A stretch of 64,000 bases of DNA from Stenotrophomonas maltophilia. GTDB lineage: Bacteria > Pseudomonadota > Gammaproteobacteria > Xanthomonadales > Xanthomonadaceae. This document shows positions 35,054-43,635 of this stretch, one piece after another. Where the stretch lies: contig NZ_LT906480.1 of assembly GCF_900186865.1 (NCBI RefSeq), positions 576,001-640,000 of the forward strand, given 5' to 3'. Under the pieces are notes generated by a model. The model saw only the letters and a program-made list of their open reading frames with translations, made no database searches and was not told where the DNA came from. Position 1 is the stretch's first letter. Every line of letters starts with the position of its first letter. A program made the translations under genes and the position numbers.

Positions 35054-36357
35054 GTTGCGACTGTCCCCTGCAAGGCCAGTGCCGCCAGCGTCTGCCCCAC
35101 CGCAATGCTCTCGTTGATCGAGCGATCTTCCGGGTAGTAGTAGGCGGTGTCCGCCATGAAGAAGCCCTGCAGCGGCGTCTTCATCGGCGGCAGCATGTCC
35201 TGGAAGCCCGGCGGGCAGATCGTCTGCGCGTACTCGTAGCGGTGGCAGTGCGTCGCCTTGATCCATTCTGGCTTGAACGCCGGATTGATCATCGGCAGGT
35301 AGCTGATCACCTCGTCGATCAGCTGCTGGTTGCTCCACTGCCACTTCGGCTGGGTCTTGGGCATGTAGTACGGCGCGTACACGATGTGCTCGCCCGGACC
35401 CTTGCCCGGATTGAGGTTGCTGTACTCGATCAGGCCCGGGATGGTGATGCGGTCATCACTGATGTTCATCCAGAAGTTCTCGCTGACCGGCTGCGACAGC
35501 TTCAGGATCACGCAGGCCACCGGGATGTTCTCGATGGCATCGACCTGCTCGGCGAAGACCTTCGGCAGTGCCGGCACCATCTTCGGCACGTACTGGATGG
35601 GGGCGGTCGAGACAACCGCGTCGTACGCTTGTTGCGCGCTGGCGGTGCGGATGCCGGTGACCTTGCCATCGACCGCCGTCACTTCCTCGATTGGCTGCGA
35701 CAGCAGGATGCGGCCTCCCCGGCGCTGTACCTCTACGGCCATCTTTTCCAGCAGTACCGCCGAGCCACCCTCCAGGTAGCCCATGCTTTCATTGAACAGG
35801 TTGCGGCGCGACAGCGCCACGCGCTTGATGCGGGTGCCGATCCACGATGCCGACAGGTCGTTCTGGTATTCGAAGAACTTCAGGGCGAACGCCTTCTCCC
35901 ACATCACCTTGTAGGCCTTGGGGCCGATCCAGCGGGTGATCCAGTCGCGGGCGTTTTCCTTGTCCAGCGCGGTCCAGTCCTGGATTCCCTTGGTGTGCAT
36001 CACATGCAGGGCGTAGCGGACCTTGTCAACCAGGCCCAGATGCGGGAAGCCGAGCAGCGCGAACGGAGTGCCCCACTTGTGCAGCTTGCCCTGGTAGTAG
36101 TAGCCCATCTTCGTGTCCGTCCAGTGCAGGCGGTCGGACAGCTGCATCTCGTCGAGCAGCTTGAACAGCGGGTAGTCGGTCTTGCAGATGAAGTGGTAGT
36201 AGCGCTCGATGCGCAAGCCGTCGAAGTCGAAATCCGCGGACATGCCGCCGATGCGGTCGTCGCGTTCGTAGATGTCGACCTGGTGGCCCTGCTTGAGCAG
36301 CTCCAGTGCTGCCATGAGACCCATGGGGCCGCTACCGATGATGGCGAAATTGGGCAT
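35050..36357 (-). CDS. FAD-dependent oxidoreductase (amine oxidase / protoporphyrinogen-oxidase-like)
   Basis: 435 residues. The dinucleotide-binding start FAIIGSGPMGLMAALELLKQG is followed by the ERDDRIGG motif of the flavin amine-oxidase superfamily. The middle has MGYLEGGSAVLLEKMAVEVQRRGG, and the C-terminal FAD motif is FFMADTAYYYPEDRSINESI. Proteins of this type in polysaccharide loci include UDP-galactopyranose-mutase-like and sugar-oxidising enzymes. The substrate here is unknown; a role in remodelling a sugar or polyprenyl-sugar is plausible given the DprE-like neighbours. The gene lies 29 bp from the epimerase gene upstream. Confidence 0.82.
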   Translation of the reverse strand: MPNFAIIGSGPMGLMAALELLKQGHQVDIYERDDRIGGMSADFDFDGLRIERYYHFICKTDYPLFKLLDEMQLSDRLHWTDTKMGYYYQGKLHKWGTPFALLGFPHLGLVDKVRYALHVMHTKGIQDWTALDKENARDWITRWIGPKAYKVMWEKAFALKFFEYQNDLSASWIGTRIKRVALSRRNLFNESMGYLEGGSAVLLEKMAVEVQRRGGRILLSQPIEEVTAVDGKVTGIRTASAQQAYDAVVSTAPIQYVPKMVPALPKVFAEQVDAIENIPVACVILKLSQPVSENFWMNISDDRITIPGLIEYSNLNPGKGPGEHIVYAPYYMPKTQPKWQWSNQQLIDEVISYLPMINPAFKPEWIKATHCHRYEYAQTICPPGFQDMLPPMKTPLQGFFMADTAYYYPEDRSINESIAVGQTLAALALQGTVAT

Positions 36358-36386
36358 GTGAGGAACTCTTCGTCTGTTCTGTCGGA

Positions 36387-37331
36387 TCAGCGCTGCAGCA
36401 CGATATGGCTGTAGCGCGGGTCGGTGTAGCTTTCGCGGATGGCGGCTTCGAACGGGGTCTGCTTCACCCCGAACACCGCCTCGGTATCGACACCCTTGAA
36501 GTCGTCACCGGCACTGAGCGCCTTGAGCTGATCGGCGGTAAAGGGCGGCTTGCTGCTGAACAGGCTGTATACCTTCAGCAGGAAACCGAAGAATCCGATC
36601 GGGATGTGCACGATCACCGTGTGCAGCTTCTTGACCCGCTTGATGGTGCGGATGATGTCCACGTAGTCCACGCGGGTATCTCCGACAATATCGAATACTT
36701 GGCCGTCCGGTTCGGTCTCGATGCACTTGGCGATGCAGCGGCAGAAATCGCGTTCGTACAGTGGCTGGCGCATGAACCTGCCGTCGCCGGGAATCGGGAA
36801 GACCGGCGTACGCGCCATGAAGCGCGACAGCCAGCCCAGGTGCTTGGGGTCGAACCAGCCGAACATCAGGGTGGGGCGAAGCACGCAGTGGCGCTGGCCG
36901 CTGGCCACTACCATCTCTTCCTGCTCACGCTTGGTATTGGTGTAGTCGTCCTTGGCGACGGAATTCACCACCGAAGAGCTGATGTGCACCATGTAGGGCA
37001 CGCCGGCAGCCTTGCAGGCGGCCAATACGTGCCCGGTTGCTGTCAGGTTGTTGCGTACGAACAGTTCGGTGGTCTTGCCGGTGATCTGTGCATGCAGCTG
37101 CACCACAAGTCGCGCGCCTTCGAAGGCGCGCGCCCAGTCGCCGGGCTCCGCAAGGTCGGCCAGGATCGTCTCTACGTCGGGATGCAGGCTGCGCAGGATC
37201 TCCAGGTTATGGGCGTGCTTGTCGATCGCCACCAAACGGGTATAGCCCTGCTGCTTCATCTCGACGATGAGGTTCTGCCCCACCAGGCCCGCGGCGCCGG
37301 TCAGGACGATCTTGTCGTTCTTGTCTACCAT
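36387..37331 (-). CDS. NAD-dependent epimerase/dehydratase (extended SDR)
   Basis: 314 residues. Rossmann motif TGAAGLVGQNL near residue 11, active-site Ser in HISSSVVNS and YxxxK in DYTNTKREQEE. FGWFDPKHLGWL and the following motifs suit an extended SDR. It would act on a nucleotide sugar or polyprenyl-linked sugar. It sits between a methyltransferase and a flavin oxidoreductase in the leftward operon with gaps below 40 bp. The exact reaction cannot be read from the sequence. Confidence 0.83.
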   Translation of the reverse strand: MVDKNDKIVLTGAAGLVGQNLIVEMKQQGYTRLVAIDKHAHNLEILRSLHPDVETILADLAEPGDWARAFEGARLVVQLHAQITGKTTELFVRNNLTATGHVLAACKAAGVPYMVHISSSVVNSVAKDDYTNTKREQEEMVVASGQRHCVLRPTLMFGWFDPKHLGWLSRFMARTPVFPIPGDGRFMRQPLYERDFCRCIAKCIETEPDGQVFDIVGDTRVDYVDIIRTIKRVKKLHTVIVHIPIGFFGFLLKVYSLFSSKPPFTADQLKALSAGDDFKGVDTEAVFGVKQTPFEAAIRESYTDPRYSHIVLQR

Positions 37332-37359
37332 GGACGAATTCGAATGTTTGGAAAGGGAT

Positions 37360-38031
37360 TCAGCGTGGCTTGTAGGCCACGACCAGAGCTTGCTTGCCCA
37401 GGATGTGCCAGGCGAGCGGAATCTTCAGGTACAGCGAGACCAGCCAGGGCGCCTGTGGCAGGCGGCTTTTGGTGGTGTAGGGCAGGAACTTCGGGATCAC
37501 AACCCGGGGCTCGAGACCGGCCATCAGCACACCCTCGACCAGGCTCCGGTCGCTCAGCGCGGTGTGATGATCGAAATAGTCCCAGTATTCGTCGTACAGG
37601 AAGCGGATGTTCGGCTGCAGAATGATCGCACGGCCACCGGGTTTGAGCATGCGCGCGCTCTCGCGCAAGGTCTGCAGGACGAGATCCTTGGTCGGAAGGT
37701 GTTCCAGGAAGTTGCTCATGAACACGGCATCGACGCTGGCATCGGGTATCGAAGCCACCGCCGTGCAGCTCTCGTTGATGATGCGCACGCCATCAGCGGC
37801 GAACTGGCGGACATCGGGATTGAGGTCGACCGCGATCTTGCCCGCCGCCGGAATGTTGTTGATGAATTCGCAGTAGCCTGCGCCGATGTCGACCACTGTA
37901 TCGGATGGATCCACGAAACGACTGAAGTACTGGCCACACAGTACCTGCCAGATCCGATTCTTGTTGGCGAGCTCTTCCTTTGGGAAGCGGTGCTGATAGA
38001 GAACGTCTAGGTCGCGATCGATATCGGGCAT
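37360..38031 (-). CDS. Class I SAM-dependent methyltransferase
   Basis: 223 residues. SAM-binding motif VVDIGAGYCEFINNIP near residue 47, acidic motif II AVDLNPD, and DAVFMSNFLEHLPTKDLVLQTLRESARMLKPGG, all typical of Methyltransf_11/25 enzymes. C-terminal hydrophobic and basic residues (SLYLKIPLAWHILGKQALVV) may place it at the membrane. In context it may methylate a sugar, perhaps giving an O-methylated or branched pentose. It lies 37 bp downstream of the DprE2-like gene. Confidence 0.85.
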   Translation of the reverse strand: MPDIDRDLDVLYQHRFPKEELANKNRIWQVLCGQYFSRFVDPSDTVVDIGAGYCEFINNIPAAGKIAVDLNPDVRQFAADGVRIINESCTAVASIPDASVDAVFMSNFLEHLPTKDLVLQTLRESARMLKPGGRAIILQPNIRFLYDEYWDYFDHHTALSDRSLVEGVLMAGLEPRVVIPKFLPYTTKSRLPQAPWLVSLYLKIPLAWHILGKQALVVAYKPR

Positions 38032-38068
38032 GCGTGAGATCCTCTCTCTTGCTGGGTCGACGTTTGAG

Positions 38069-38800
38069 TCAGAGCTTGATTCTGCGGAAAACGAATTCAG
38101 GAATGTTCTTGATGATCATCATGATCGCCCACCAGAACCCCGGCAGGTAGGCCACGGCCTTGCGCTTGCCGATGGCCTTCATAATGCCCACAGCGACCTT
38201 CTCCGGGGTCGCCCACAGGGCGCCCTTCTTGAAGGCTGCGGTCATCGGTGTATCGACGAAGCCCGGCTTGATCACCAGCACGTTGACGCCGGCAGGGCGC
38301 AGGCGCTGGCCAAGGCCGCTGAGGTAGGCGGTCACCGCTGCCTTGGCACTACCGTACAGGTAGTTGCTGGCGCGTCCACGATCGCCGGCCACCGAGGAAA
38401 TGACCGCCAGGGTGGCACTCGGCTGAAGGCGCTGCGCCAGTGCAGCGGACAGGGCGATGGTGGAGGTGCCGTTGGTGGCGAACTCGCGCAGCGACAGGTT
38501 CACCGAGGCATCGCAGGCAGACTGGTCGGGCAGGGTGCCATGCGCGATGAGCACGGTGTCGACACCGCCCAGCGCGTTCCAGGCCGCATCGAGCAGCGCA
38601 CTGTGCGCGCCTACATCGTTGATGTCGAGCACGCCGTACTCAGCGCGCTGCGCACCGCGCACCTGCAGGTCTGCGGCAATGGTGTCCAATCGACCGGCAT
38701 TGCGACCGACCAGATAGATTGCAGCCGCGCGGGCGGCATACAGGCGGGCGACGGCTTCTGCAATCGCCGAGGTGGCGCCGATGATCAGGATCTTCTGCAT
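38069..38800 (-). CDS. DprE2-like short-chain dehydrogenase (polyprenylphosphoryl-2-keto-pentose reductase)
   Basis: 243 residues from ATG 38800, two bases after the DprE1-like stop region. SDR with ILIIGATSAIAEAVARLYAARGA-type nucleotide motif, catalytic Ser in VISSVAGDRG and YxxxK in YLYGSAKAA. The C-terminal FWWAIMMIIKNIPEFVFRRIKL is a membrane-associating helix, as in DprE2. In mycobacteria DprE2 reduces the 2-keto intermediate to decaprenylphosphoryl-D-arabinose using NADH. Its position directly after a DprE1-like oxidase gene supports the assignment. Specificity for arabinose is an inference. Confidence 0.85.
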   Translation of the reverse strand: MQKILIIGATSAIAEAVARLYAARAAAIYLVGRNAGRLDTIAADLQVRGAQRAEYGVLDINDVGAHSALLDAAWNALGGVDTVLIAHGTLPDQSACDASVNLSLREFATNGTSTIALSAALAQRLQPSATLAVISSVAGDRGRASNYLYGSAKAAVTAYLSGLGQRLRPAGVNVLVIKPGFVDTPMTAAFKKGALWATPEKVAVGIMKAIGKRKAVAYLPGFWWAIMMIIKNIPEFVFRRIKL

Positions 38801-38802
38801 GC

Positions 38803-40113
38803 TTACTCCATCACCCGGCGCCAGAAGCCGGACGAGAATCGGGGGTCGATGTGGCGGGAGAAGGCCTCCCAGGCCGGGTAGGCCTGCCGGAACAGCGCGC
38901 CGGACATGCGCGCATCCTTGGCCGGATAGACAGCGCCGCCGGCCTCGCTGACGATGCGGTCCAGGCGGTCGAGCATCTTCAACAGGTCGGCGCCGTCGTT
39001 GGGGAAATCCAGCGCCAGGGTGGTACCCGGGCGCGGGAAGGAGAGCATGCCCGGTGAGGGCCGGTCGCCGAACTCCTTCAGCACCGCCAGGAACGAGCCG
39101 CGACCGCTGCGGGCGATTTCGCCCAGCAGCGCCGCGGTGGCATCGTGCGCGATGGCCGGCGGCAGCACGCACTGGTGCTGCAGGAAGCCGCGCGGGCCGT
39201 ACATGCGGTTCCAGTGGTTGATGCCGTCCAGCGGATAGAAATAGCTCTGGTAGTGCGAGACGTGGCGCGCGCGGCGTGCCGGCTGGCGCCAGTAATACAG
39301 CGTATTGAACGGGCGCAGAGTCAGGCGGTTGACCAGTGATACGGGCGGTACCACCGGCATGCTGCGGCGTGGCGCCGAGCTGGGGGCAGCGGCCTGTGCA
39401 TTGCCCGGCGCATGGTCGCCGCGCAGGAAATGCCCGCGGCCCAGATGCTTGCCACTGGCAAGGCAGTCGATCCAGGCCACGGTGTACTCGAAGCCGCTGG
39501 CGGACTCCCGCGACAGGCTGAAGAACTCATCGAGGTTGTCGAAGCGGATCGATTCGGTCTCGATCCAGGGGCCGGGGACGCGTCGCAGCTGCAGTTCGGC
39601 CCAGGTGATGAAGCCTGTCAGACCGAGACCGCCTACGGTCGCTTCGAACAGTCCGCTGGCATCGCCAGGTGCCAGTTCCAGTCGCGTGCCGTCACTGCGC
39701 AGTAGCTGCAGCCGACGGATATGATGGCCGAACGTGCCCGCACGATGATGGTTCTTGCCATGCACATCGTTGCCAATGGCCCCGCCCACTGTGGCATAGC
39801 GCGTGCCGGGGGTAACCGGCAGGAACCAGCCGCTGGGCAGGGCGATGTCGATGATGTTGGCCAAGGTTGCCCCGGCTTCGCAGCGGACGATGCCGGTTGC
39901 CGGGTCGAAGGCGATGAAGCGGTCCAGCGCCCGGCTGGCCAGCAGGGTCCCATCCGGGTTCAGGCAACTGTCGCCGTAGCTGCGGCCATTGCCGTGCGGC
40001 AGCACGCTGCCATGGTCGGGCAGCGGCAGGCCATCCTCACGATCGAGCACAGGGACGACGCGTTGTTGTACGCGCGGGTAACGCCCCCAGGATGAGCCGC
40101 TGACCAGGGTCAT
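38803..40113 (-). CDS. DprE1-like FAD-binding oxidoreductase (polyprenylphosphoryl-ribose 2'-oxidase)
   Basis: 436 residues from ATG 40113, overlapping the HAD-UbiA stop (ATGA). The FAD_binding_4 domain has HGNGRSYGDSC, TPGTRYATVGGAIGNDVHGKNHH (residues about 101-123 span it; HGKNHH is the DprE1 hallmark) and VGGLGLTGF. The C-terminal part has YPAKDARMSG near 396, where K399 aligns with catalytic Lys418 of Mycobacterium tuberculosis DprE1. The position of the benzothiazinone-reactive Cys387 seems to be Ala367 (PGTTLALDF). It should oxidise the C2' hydroxyl of polyprenylphosphoryl-ribose, the first half of the 2'-epimerisation to arabinose. Confidence 0.87.
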   Translation of the reverse strand: MTLVSGSSWGRYPRVQQRVVPVLDREDGLPLPDHGSVLPHGNGRSYGDSCLNPDGTLLASRALDRFIAFDPATGIVRCEAGATLANIIDIALPSGWFLPVTPGTRYATVGGAIGNDVHGKNHHRAGTFGHHIRRLQLLRSDGTRLELAPGDASGLFEATVGGLGLTGFITWAELQLRRVPGPWIETESIRFDNLDEFFSLSRESASGFEYTVAWIDCLASGKHLGRGHFLRGDHAPGNAQAAAPSSAPRRSMPVVPPVSLVNRLTLRPFNTLYYWRQPARRARHVSHYQSYFYPLDGINHWNRMYGPRGFLQHQCVLPPAIAHDATAALLGEIARSGRGSFLAVLKEFGDRPSPGMLSFPRPGTTLALDFPNDGADLLKMLDRLDRIVSEAGGAVYPAKDARMSGALFRQAYPAWEAFSRHIDPRFSSGFWRRVME

Positions 40114-41534
40114 ATCGCGATCAGGACGATCAGTACGCACAGCGCGATGACGATCTGGCTGCCGCGGTCCAGGGCAGCGAACACGATCGGGTCGTCATGC
40201 ATGTCGCCGCGGTGGGAGACGATCCACATGCGGCTGATCCAGTACAGCAGGATCGGGCACAGCAGCCACAGCAGCTTGGGATTGCTGTACAGCTCCAGGC
40301 TCTCCGGGCTGTTGATGTAAAGCGCGAACACCAGAACGCCGATGTAACCCGCAGCCGCGCCGAGCGACTGCACCAGCGGCAGGTCGGCCACCGAGTAGCC
40401 ACGGCCGATGGCCATCTCCTTGCCATTGGCCAGGGCCGATGCCAGTTCCGTGTAGCGCTTGAGCATGGCCAGGCTGAGGAACACGAACATCGAGAAGGCC
40501 AGCAGCCAGAACGAGAGCTCCGAGCCGATCGCAACTGCGCCACCGATGATGCGCACGGTGTACAGCGCGGCCAGCATCACCACGTCAATCATCACGATGC
40601 GCTTGAGCTTCAGTGAATAGCTCAGGGTCATCACGTAGTAGCAGAGCAGTACCAGCGCGAACTCGGCACTGCACACGAAGGCCAGCGCAAAGCCGGCCAG
40701 GGTGATCAACGGCGCGACCAGCAGGCCATGCAGCAACGGCAGCGTGCCTGCCGCGAACGGACGCCTGCGCTTGCGCGGATGCATGCGATCCGGGGTGAGG
40801 TCCAGCAGGTCGTTGAGCAGGTAGACGCCGGATGCGCACAGACCAAAGGCCAGGAAGGCAACGCCGGCATCGGCGATGGCGGCCGGATCCAGGAAGCGGT
40901 GTGCGGTCAGCAGCGGCACCAGCACCAGCAGGTTCTTCAGCCACTGGTAGACACGCAGGGCCTTGATCCAGGTCAGCAGGTTGCCATTCTGCGCGGGCAG
41001 ATGGGCCAGCACCTCGCTCTGCCTGGACGCCGCGCGGACGAGCCCCGCACCGTTGTTGACCACGATCGCGCCACTGGCATGCGCCCACACCTTCAGGTCG
41101 ACCTGGCCGTTGCCCATGTAGTCGAAGCCGCGCTCGCCGAAGCGTTCGGCCAGCGCGTGGCCCTTGTTGCTGCCGGACAGGTTGGTATGGCCGTCACTGG
41201 CCATGACCTCCTCGAACAGCCCCAGGTGATCGGCGATGGGTTGCACCAGCAGCCGGTCCGAGGCGGTGCACAGCACGCGGGGACGCTGCGTGGTGGTGCG
41301 CAGGATCTCCAGCACGCGCTCGTCGTAGGGCAGCGTCTCCGCCGGCAGCTGCACCCGCGAGGCCAGCTGGCGCTTCACGTAGGCCTTGCCGCGCAGCAGC
41401 CAGAACGGGATCAGAAACAGGTAAAGCGGGTTGTCGGCGAGCAGCGCCAACAACGATTCGTACAGGATGTCCGAGCGGAGCAGGGTGCCGTCGAGGTCGA
41501 CGCAGAGGGCGCGGGATGTGGTCACGTTCTGCAT
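40110..41534 (-). CDS. HAD phosphatase-UbiA prenyltransferase fusion (polyprenylphosphoryl-5-phosphoribose synthase type)
   Basis: 474 residues. The N-terminal HAD domain (about 1-175) has DLDGTLLRSD (nucleophile Asp13) and a degenerate late motif MGNGQVD. The C-terminal UbiA domain (about 185-474, eight or nine membrane helices) has NDLLDLTPDRMHPRKRRRP at 241-259 and a second Asp region YSLKLKRIVMIDVVMLA, both in the form seen in Rv3806c and NoeC-like proteins. The UbiA part should join polyprenyl phosphate to PRPP; the HAD part should remove the 5-phosphate. It is the first gene of the leftward operon 41.5-34.1 kb. Confidence 0.85.
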   Translation of the reverse strand: MQNVTTSRALCVDLDGTLLRSDILYESLLALLADNPLYLFLIPFWLLRGKAYVKRQLASRVQLPAETLPYDERVLEILRTTTQRPRVLCTASDRLLVQPIADHLGLFEEVMASDGHTNLSGSNKGHALAERFGERGFDYMGNGQVDLKVWAHASGAIVVNNGAGLVRAASRQSEVLAHLPAQNGNLLTWIKALRVYQWLKNLLVLVPLLTAHRFLDPAAIADAGVAFLAFGLCASGVYLLNDLLDLTPDRMHPRKRRRPFAAGTLPLLHGLLVAPLITLAGFALAFVCSAEFALVLLCYYVMTLSYSLKLKRIVMIDVVMLAALYTVRIIGGAVAIGSELSFWLLAFSMFVFLSLAMLKRYTELASALANGKEMAIGRGYSVADLPLVQSLGAAAGYIGVLVFALYINSPESLELYSNPKLLWLLCPILLYWISRMWIVSHRGDMHDDPIVFAALDRGSQIVIALCVLIVLIAI

Positions 41535-41598
41535 GTTTCCGCTTCAGCGAATCCAGGGGTATGCATGGCGGCAAGCTTCAGTTCTCGTCAGATCGGCG

Positions 41599-41604
41599 AT
41601 TATA
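41599..41604 (-). promoter_or_regulatory. Possible -10 box of the HAD-UbiA operon
   Basis: TATAAT on the minus strand within GCTATAATCG, 65 bp upstream of the HAD-UbiA start. No good -35 hexamer is at 16-18 bp; the stem-loop 41614-41631 occupies that space. The same decamer lies upstream of the next leftward operon (48745-48750). Confidence 0.4.
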
Positions 41605-41608
41605 GCGG

Positions 41609-41631
41609 GTAGTCCCAGCAGTCCTGCTGGG
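41609..41631. repeat. GTAG-headed stem-loop (REP/SMAG-like)
   Basis: GTAG (41609-41612) precedes the stem CCCAGCAG (41614-41621) and CTGCTGGG (41624-41631). Short stem-loops headed by GTAG are the form of the SMAG repeats of S. maltophilia. One copy only, so the family call is tentative. Confidence 0.4.
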
Positions 41632-41646
41632 TCCGACCGCAGCTCC

Positions 41647-41668
41647 GTCCGAGGGGCGCCCCTCGGAC
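41647..41668. other. Perfect 22-bp palindrome between two operons
   Basis: GTCCGAGGGGCGCCCCTCGG-type perfect palindrome at 41647-41668, 36 bp past the GT-C-like gene stop (41704). It may end that transcript ahead of the HAD-UbiA promoter. No T tract is present. Confidence 0.5.
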
Positions 41669-41703
41669 GTGGAGTAGCCGTTTCCCCTGGCCCCGCTTGT
41701 CGC

Positions 41704-43635
41704 TTATGGAGTCACATCCGTCAGAAGACGCTTGAGATCAAGGGGGCAGCCCGGGGTTCGCCCGGGGGGCGTCGATGGGTACTCGATGATAATGCAGGGT
41801 TGGGTCGTCCCATCCGGCTTTCGCGATTCCCAGAAGCTGATACCCCCACCCTCCCTTATCTCGAAGGACAGGGGCCCCGTTGTACCCGGGGGCACCTCCA
41901 TGTAGGCATAGGCGTTGTCCTCGATGCCCGGCAGGTCCAGCGTAGCCAGGACCGATGGGGTCCCGTCCGCCAGCGGGGTTGTCAGTACGGCCACGCCCGG
42001 GTTGCTGCGCGCGTAGGTTGCCAGTCGCAGGCCAATCCGTCGGGGCGTCTCGTGGGTGTTGTCCGGGGTATGGGCGATGGCAAAGCGATCCCCCTTGGAA
42101 ACGGGAGGGCTCACAGAGAGGTTGTCGTCCGCCTGAGCAAGAACTCCGATGCCTGCCGCTACGTCCTTGCGGACGTAGTACTGCGTGTGGGGCAGGCGGA
42201 TGTAGTCGCGTGCCATCGCGTCTATGACGCACCCGCCGTAGCTTGCCCAGTCGTACTTTTCCCACACCTTCCACTCATCCAGCATGACAAGCTTGGGCCG
42301 GGTCTTTTCGATGTCCATGCACGGATCAATGCGTACCCCGAGCACCGGATGGTCCAGGTACTGCCGCTGCCACGGAAGATAGAAATAGTAGCCGGAGGCA
42401 GGGAGCCGTCCTGCGGCCAGGTACTGGTAGTTCTGGAAGGAATAGGCCAGGATTCTGTCGCCCGGGTCGGTGAGTTTCTGCGCGAGCTGCGCAAACTCGG
42501 TTGTTTCCGGAATTCTGCGATCGACCAGCAACTGGTCTTCCTTGGCGCCGCCAACAATCAGTCGAGCCGTCAGGATGCAGCACAACACCAGCAGCAGACT
42601 GTGCTGACGGGGGAACCCCGCTGGGATCAGATGCAGGAGCAGCAGAGGCATGGTGAGCGCGACGTAGATATAACTGAGGCCATGAATATCAAGGCCACGA
42701 ATGAGCATCGACCCCAGCCCCAGTGCGACCAGGATCTCACGCCAGGGAAGCGCTGGACGTTTGCACGCGACAGCCGCAAGGGCGGTCACGATGACGCCCA
42801 GCAGAAGCAATCCTCCCAGGTCCGATGTTGCTGCGTGGAAGGCGTTTCCAATCAGCATCAGCAGGCCATGCCCCTGGTTGTACTGTGGAAGGAGTACGGC
42901 ATTCAGGTAGACATGGAAGGCGAGGTATCCCCTGACGGAACCAGTCCACACGAGGAACACGAGGTTGAACGCGATGGCTGCAACGGACCCGCAGAGCACC
43001 TTGCGCCAGTTGTCCTTGTGCACGGATGCGACAAGAAACGCCATCGCTGCCGGAATGTATGTGATCGCAAGAAACGGGATCGAAGCGACCAGCGCACCTC
43101 CGACAATGGTCCTGGCCGTCCCGACGCGAAGCTCTCCTGCTATCTGAGGGAGCAACCAGGTCGAGAACGCTACGCTGAGCATGATTCCACAGAGCACCTG
43201 GTAGGAATAAGTGTGCCCGAGCCCAGCCGGCAATATCCCCGCATAGATGGTGGCAATAAGCAGCGTGTAGGTCACACGCACGATTGCATGCTGGTTCCGG
43301 ATCAGTGGAGAAAACAGCAATGCGGCAAGGGAGACCAGCTGCAATATGGCAATCAGCGCGCGATGTGCGGCTATGGAGTGGCCGCCCGCCAACTCGACCA
43401 ACATGCCCGGCAGGAACGTAAGCGGGCCATGATGGTTGAAAATTTCCCGATAGAGACTGCTGCCTGCAACCATCATCTTTGCGGCAACGATGGTTTCGGT
43501 CTCATCGGCAAATTCGCTGAAGTTGAGCAGCCTGAGCTGGTAGGCCACCAGCGCTGCCATCGATATGGTAAAGACAACCCATGCCGCAGTGGCCGCGGGG
43601 TCGGTGAAATGGTTCCGGATTGCACGAATCATCAT
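41704..43635 (-). CDS. GT-C-like membrane glycosyltransferase
   Basis: 643 residues from ATG 43635, overlapping the upstream GT2 stop (ATGA); the open frame upstream is a shadow. Roughly ten membrane helices fill residues 15-395. The first loop reads FSEFADETETIVAAKMM then SSLYREIFNHHGPLTFLPG, the layout of GT39/ArnT-like enzymes with an acidic pair for catalysis. The C-terminal 250 residues are soluble and probably periplasmic. It would transfer a sugar from a polyprenyl phosphate donor to a lipid or protein acceptor. It is the last gene of the 48.7-41.7 kb operon. Base composition is visibly less GC-rich than in the flanking core genes. Confidence 0.8.
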   Translation of the reverse strand: MMIRAIRNHFTDPAATAAWVVFTISMAALVAYQLRLLNFSEFADETETIVAAKMMVAGSSLYREIFNHHGPLTFLPGMLVELAGGHSIAAHRALIAILQLVSLAALLFSPLIRNQHAIVRVTYTLLIATIYAGILPAGLGHTYSYQVLCGIMLSVAFSTWLLPQIAGELRVGTARTIVGGALVASIPFLAITYIPAAMAFLVASVHKDNWRKVLCGSVAAIAFNLVFLVWTGSVRGYLAFHVYLNAVLLPQYNQGHGLLMLIGNAFHAATSDLGGLLLLGVIVTALAAVACKRPALPWREILVALGLGSMLIRGLDIHGLSYIYVALTMPLLLLHLIPAGFPRQHSLLLVLCCILTARLIVGGAKEDQLLVDRRIPETTEFAQLAQKLTDPGDRILAYSFQNYQYLAAGRLPASGYYFYLPWQRQYLDHPVLGVRIDPCMDIEKTRPKLVMLDEWKVWEKYDWASYGGCVIDAMARDYIRLPHTQYYVRKDVAAGIGVLAQADDNLSVSPPVSKGDRFAIAHTPDNTHETPRRIGLRLATYARSNPGVAVLTTPLADGTPSVLATLDLPGIEDNAYAYMEVPPGTTGPLSFEIREGGGISFWESRKPDGTTQPCIIIEYPSTPPGRTPGCPLDLKRLLTDVTP

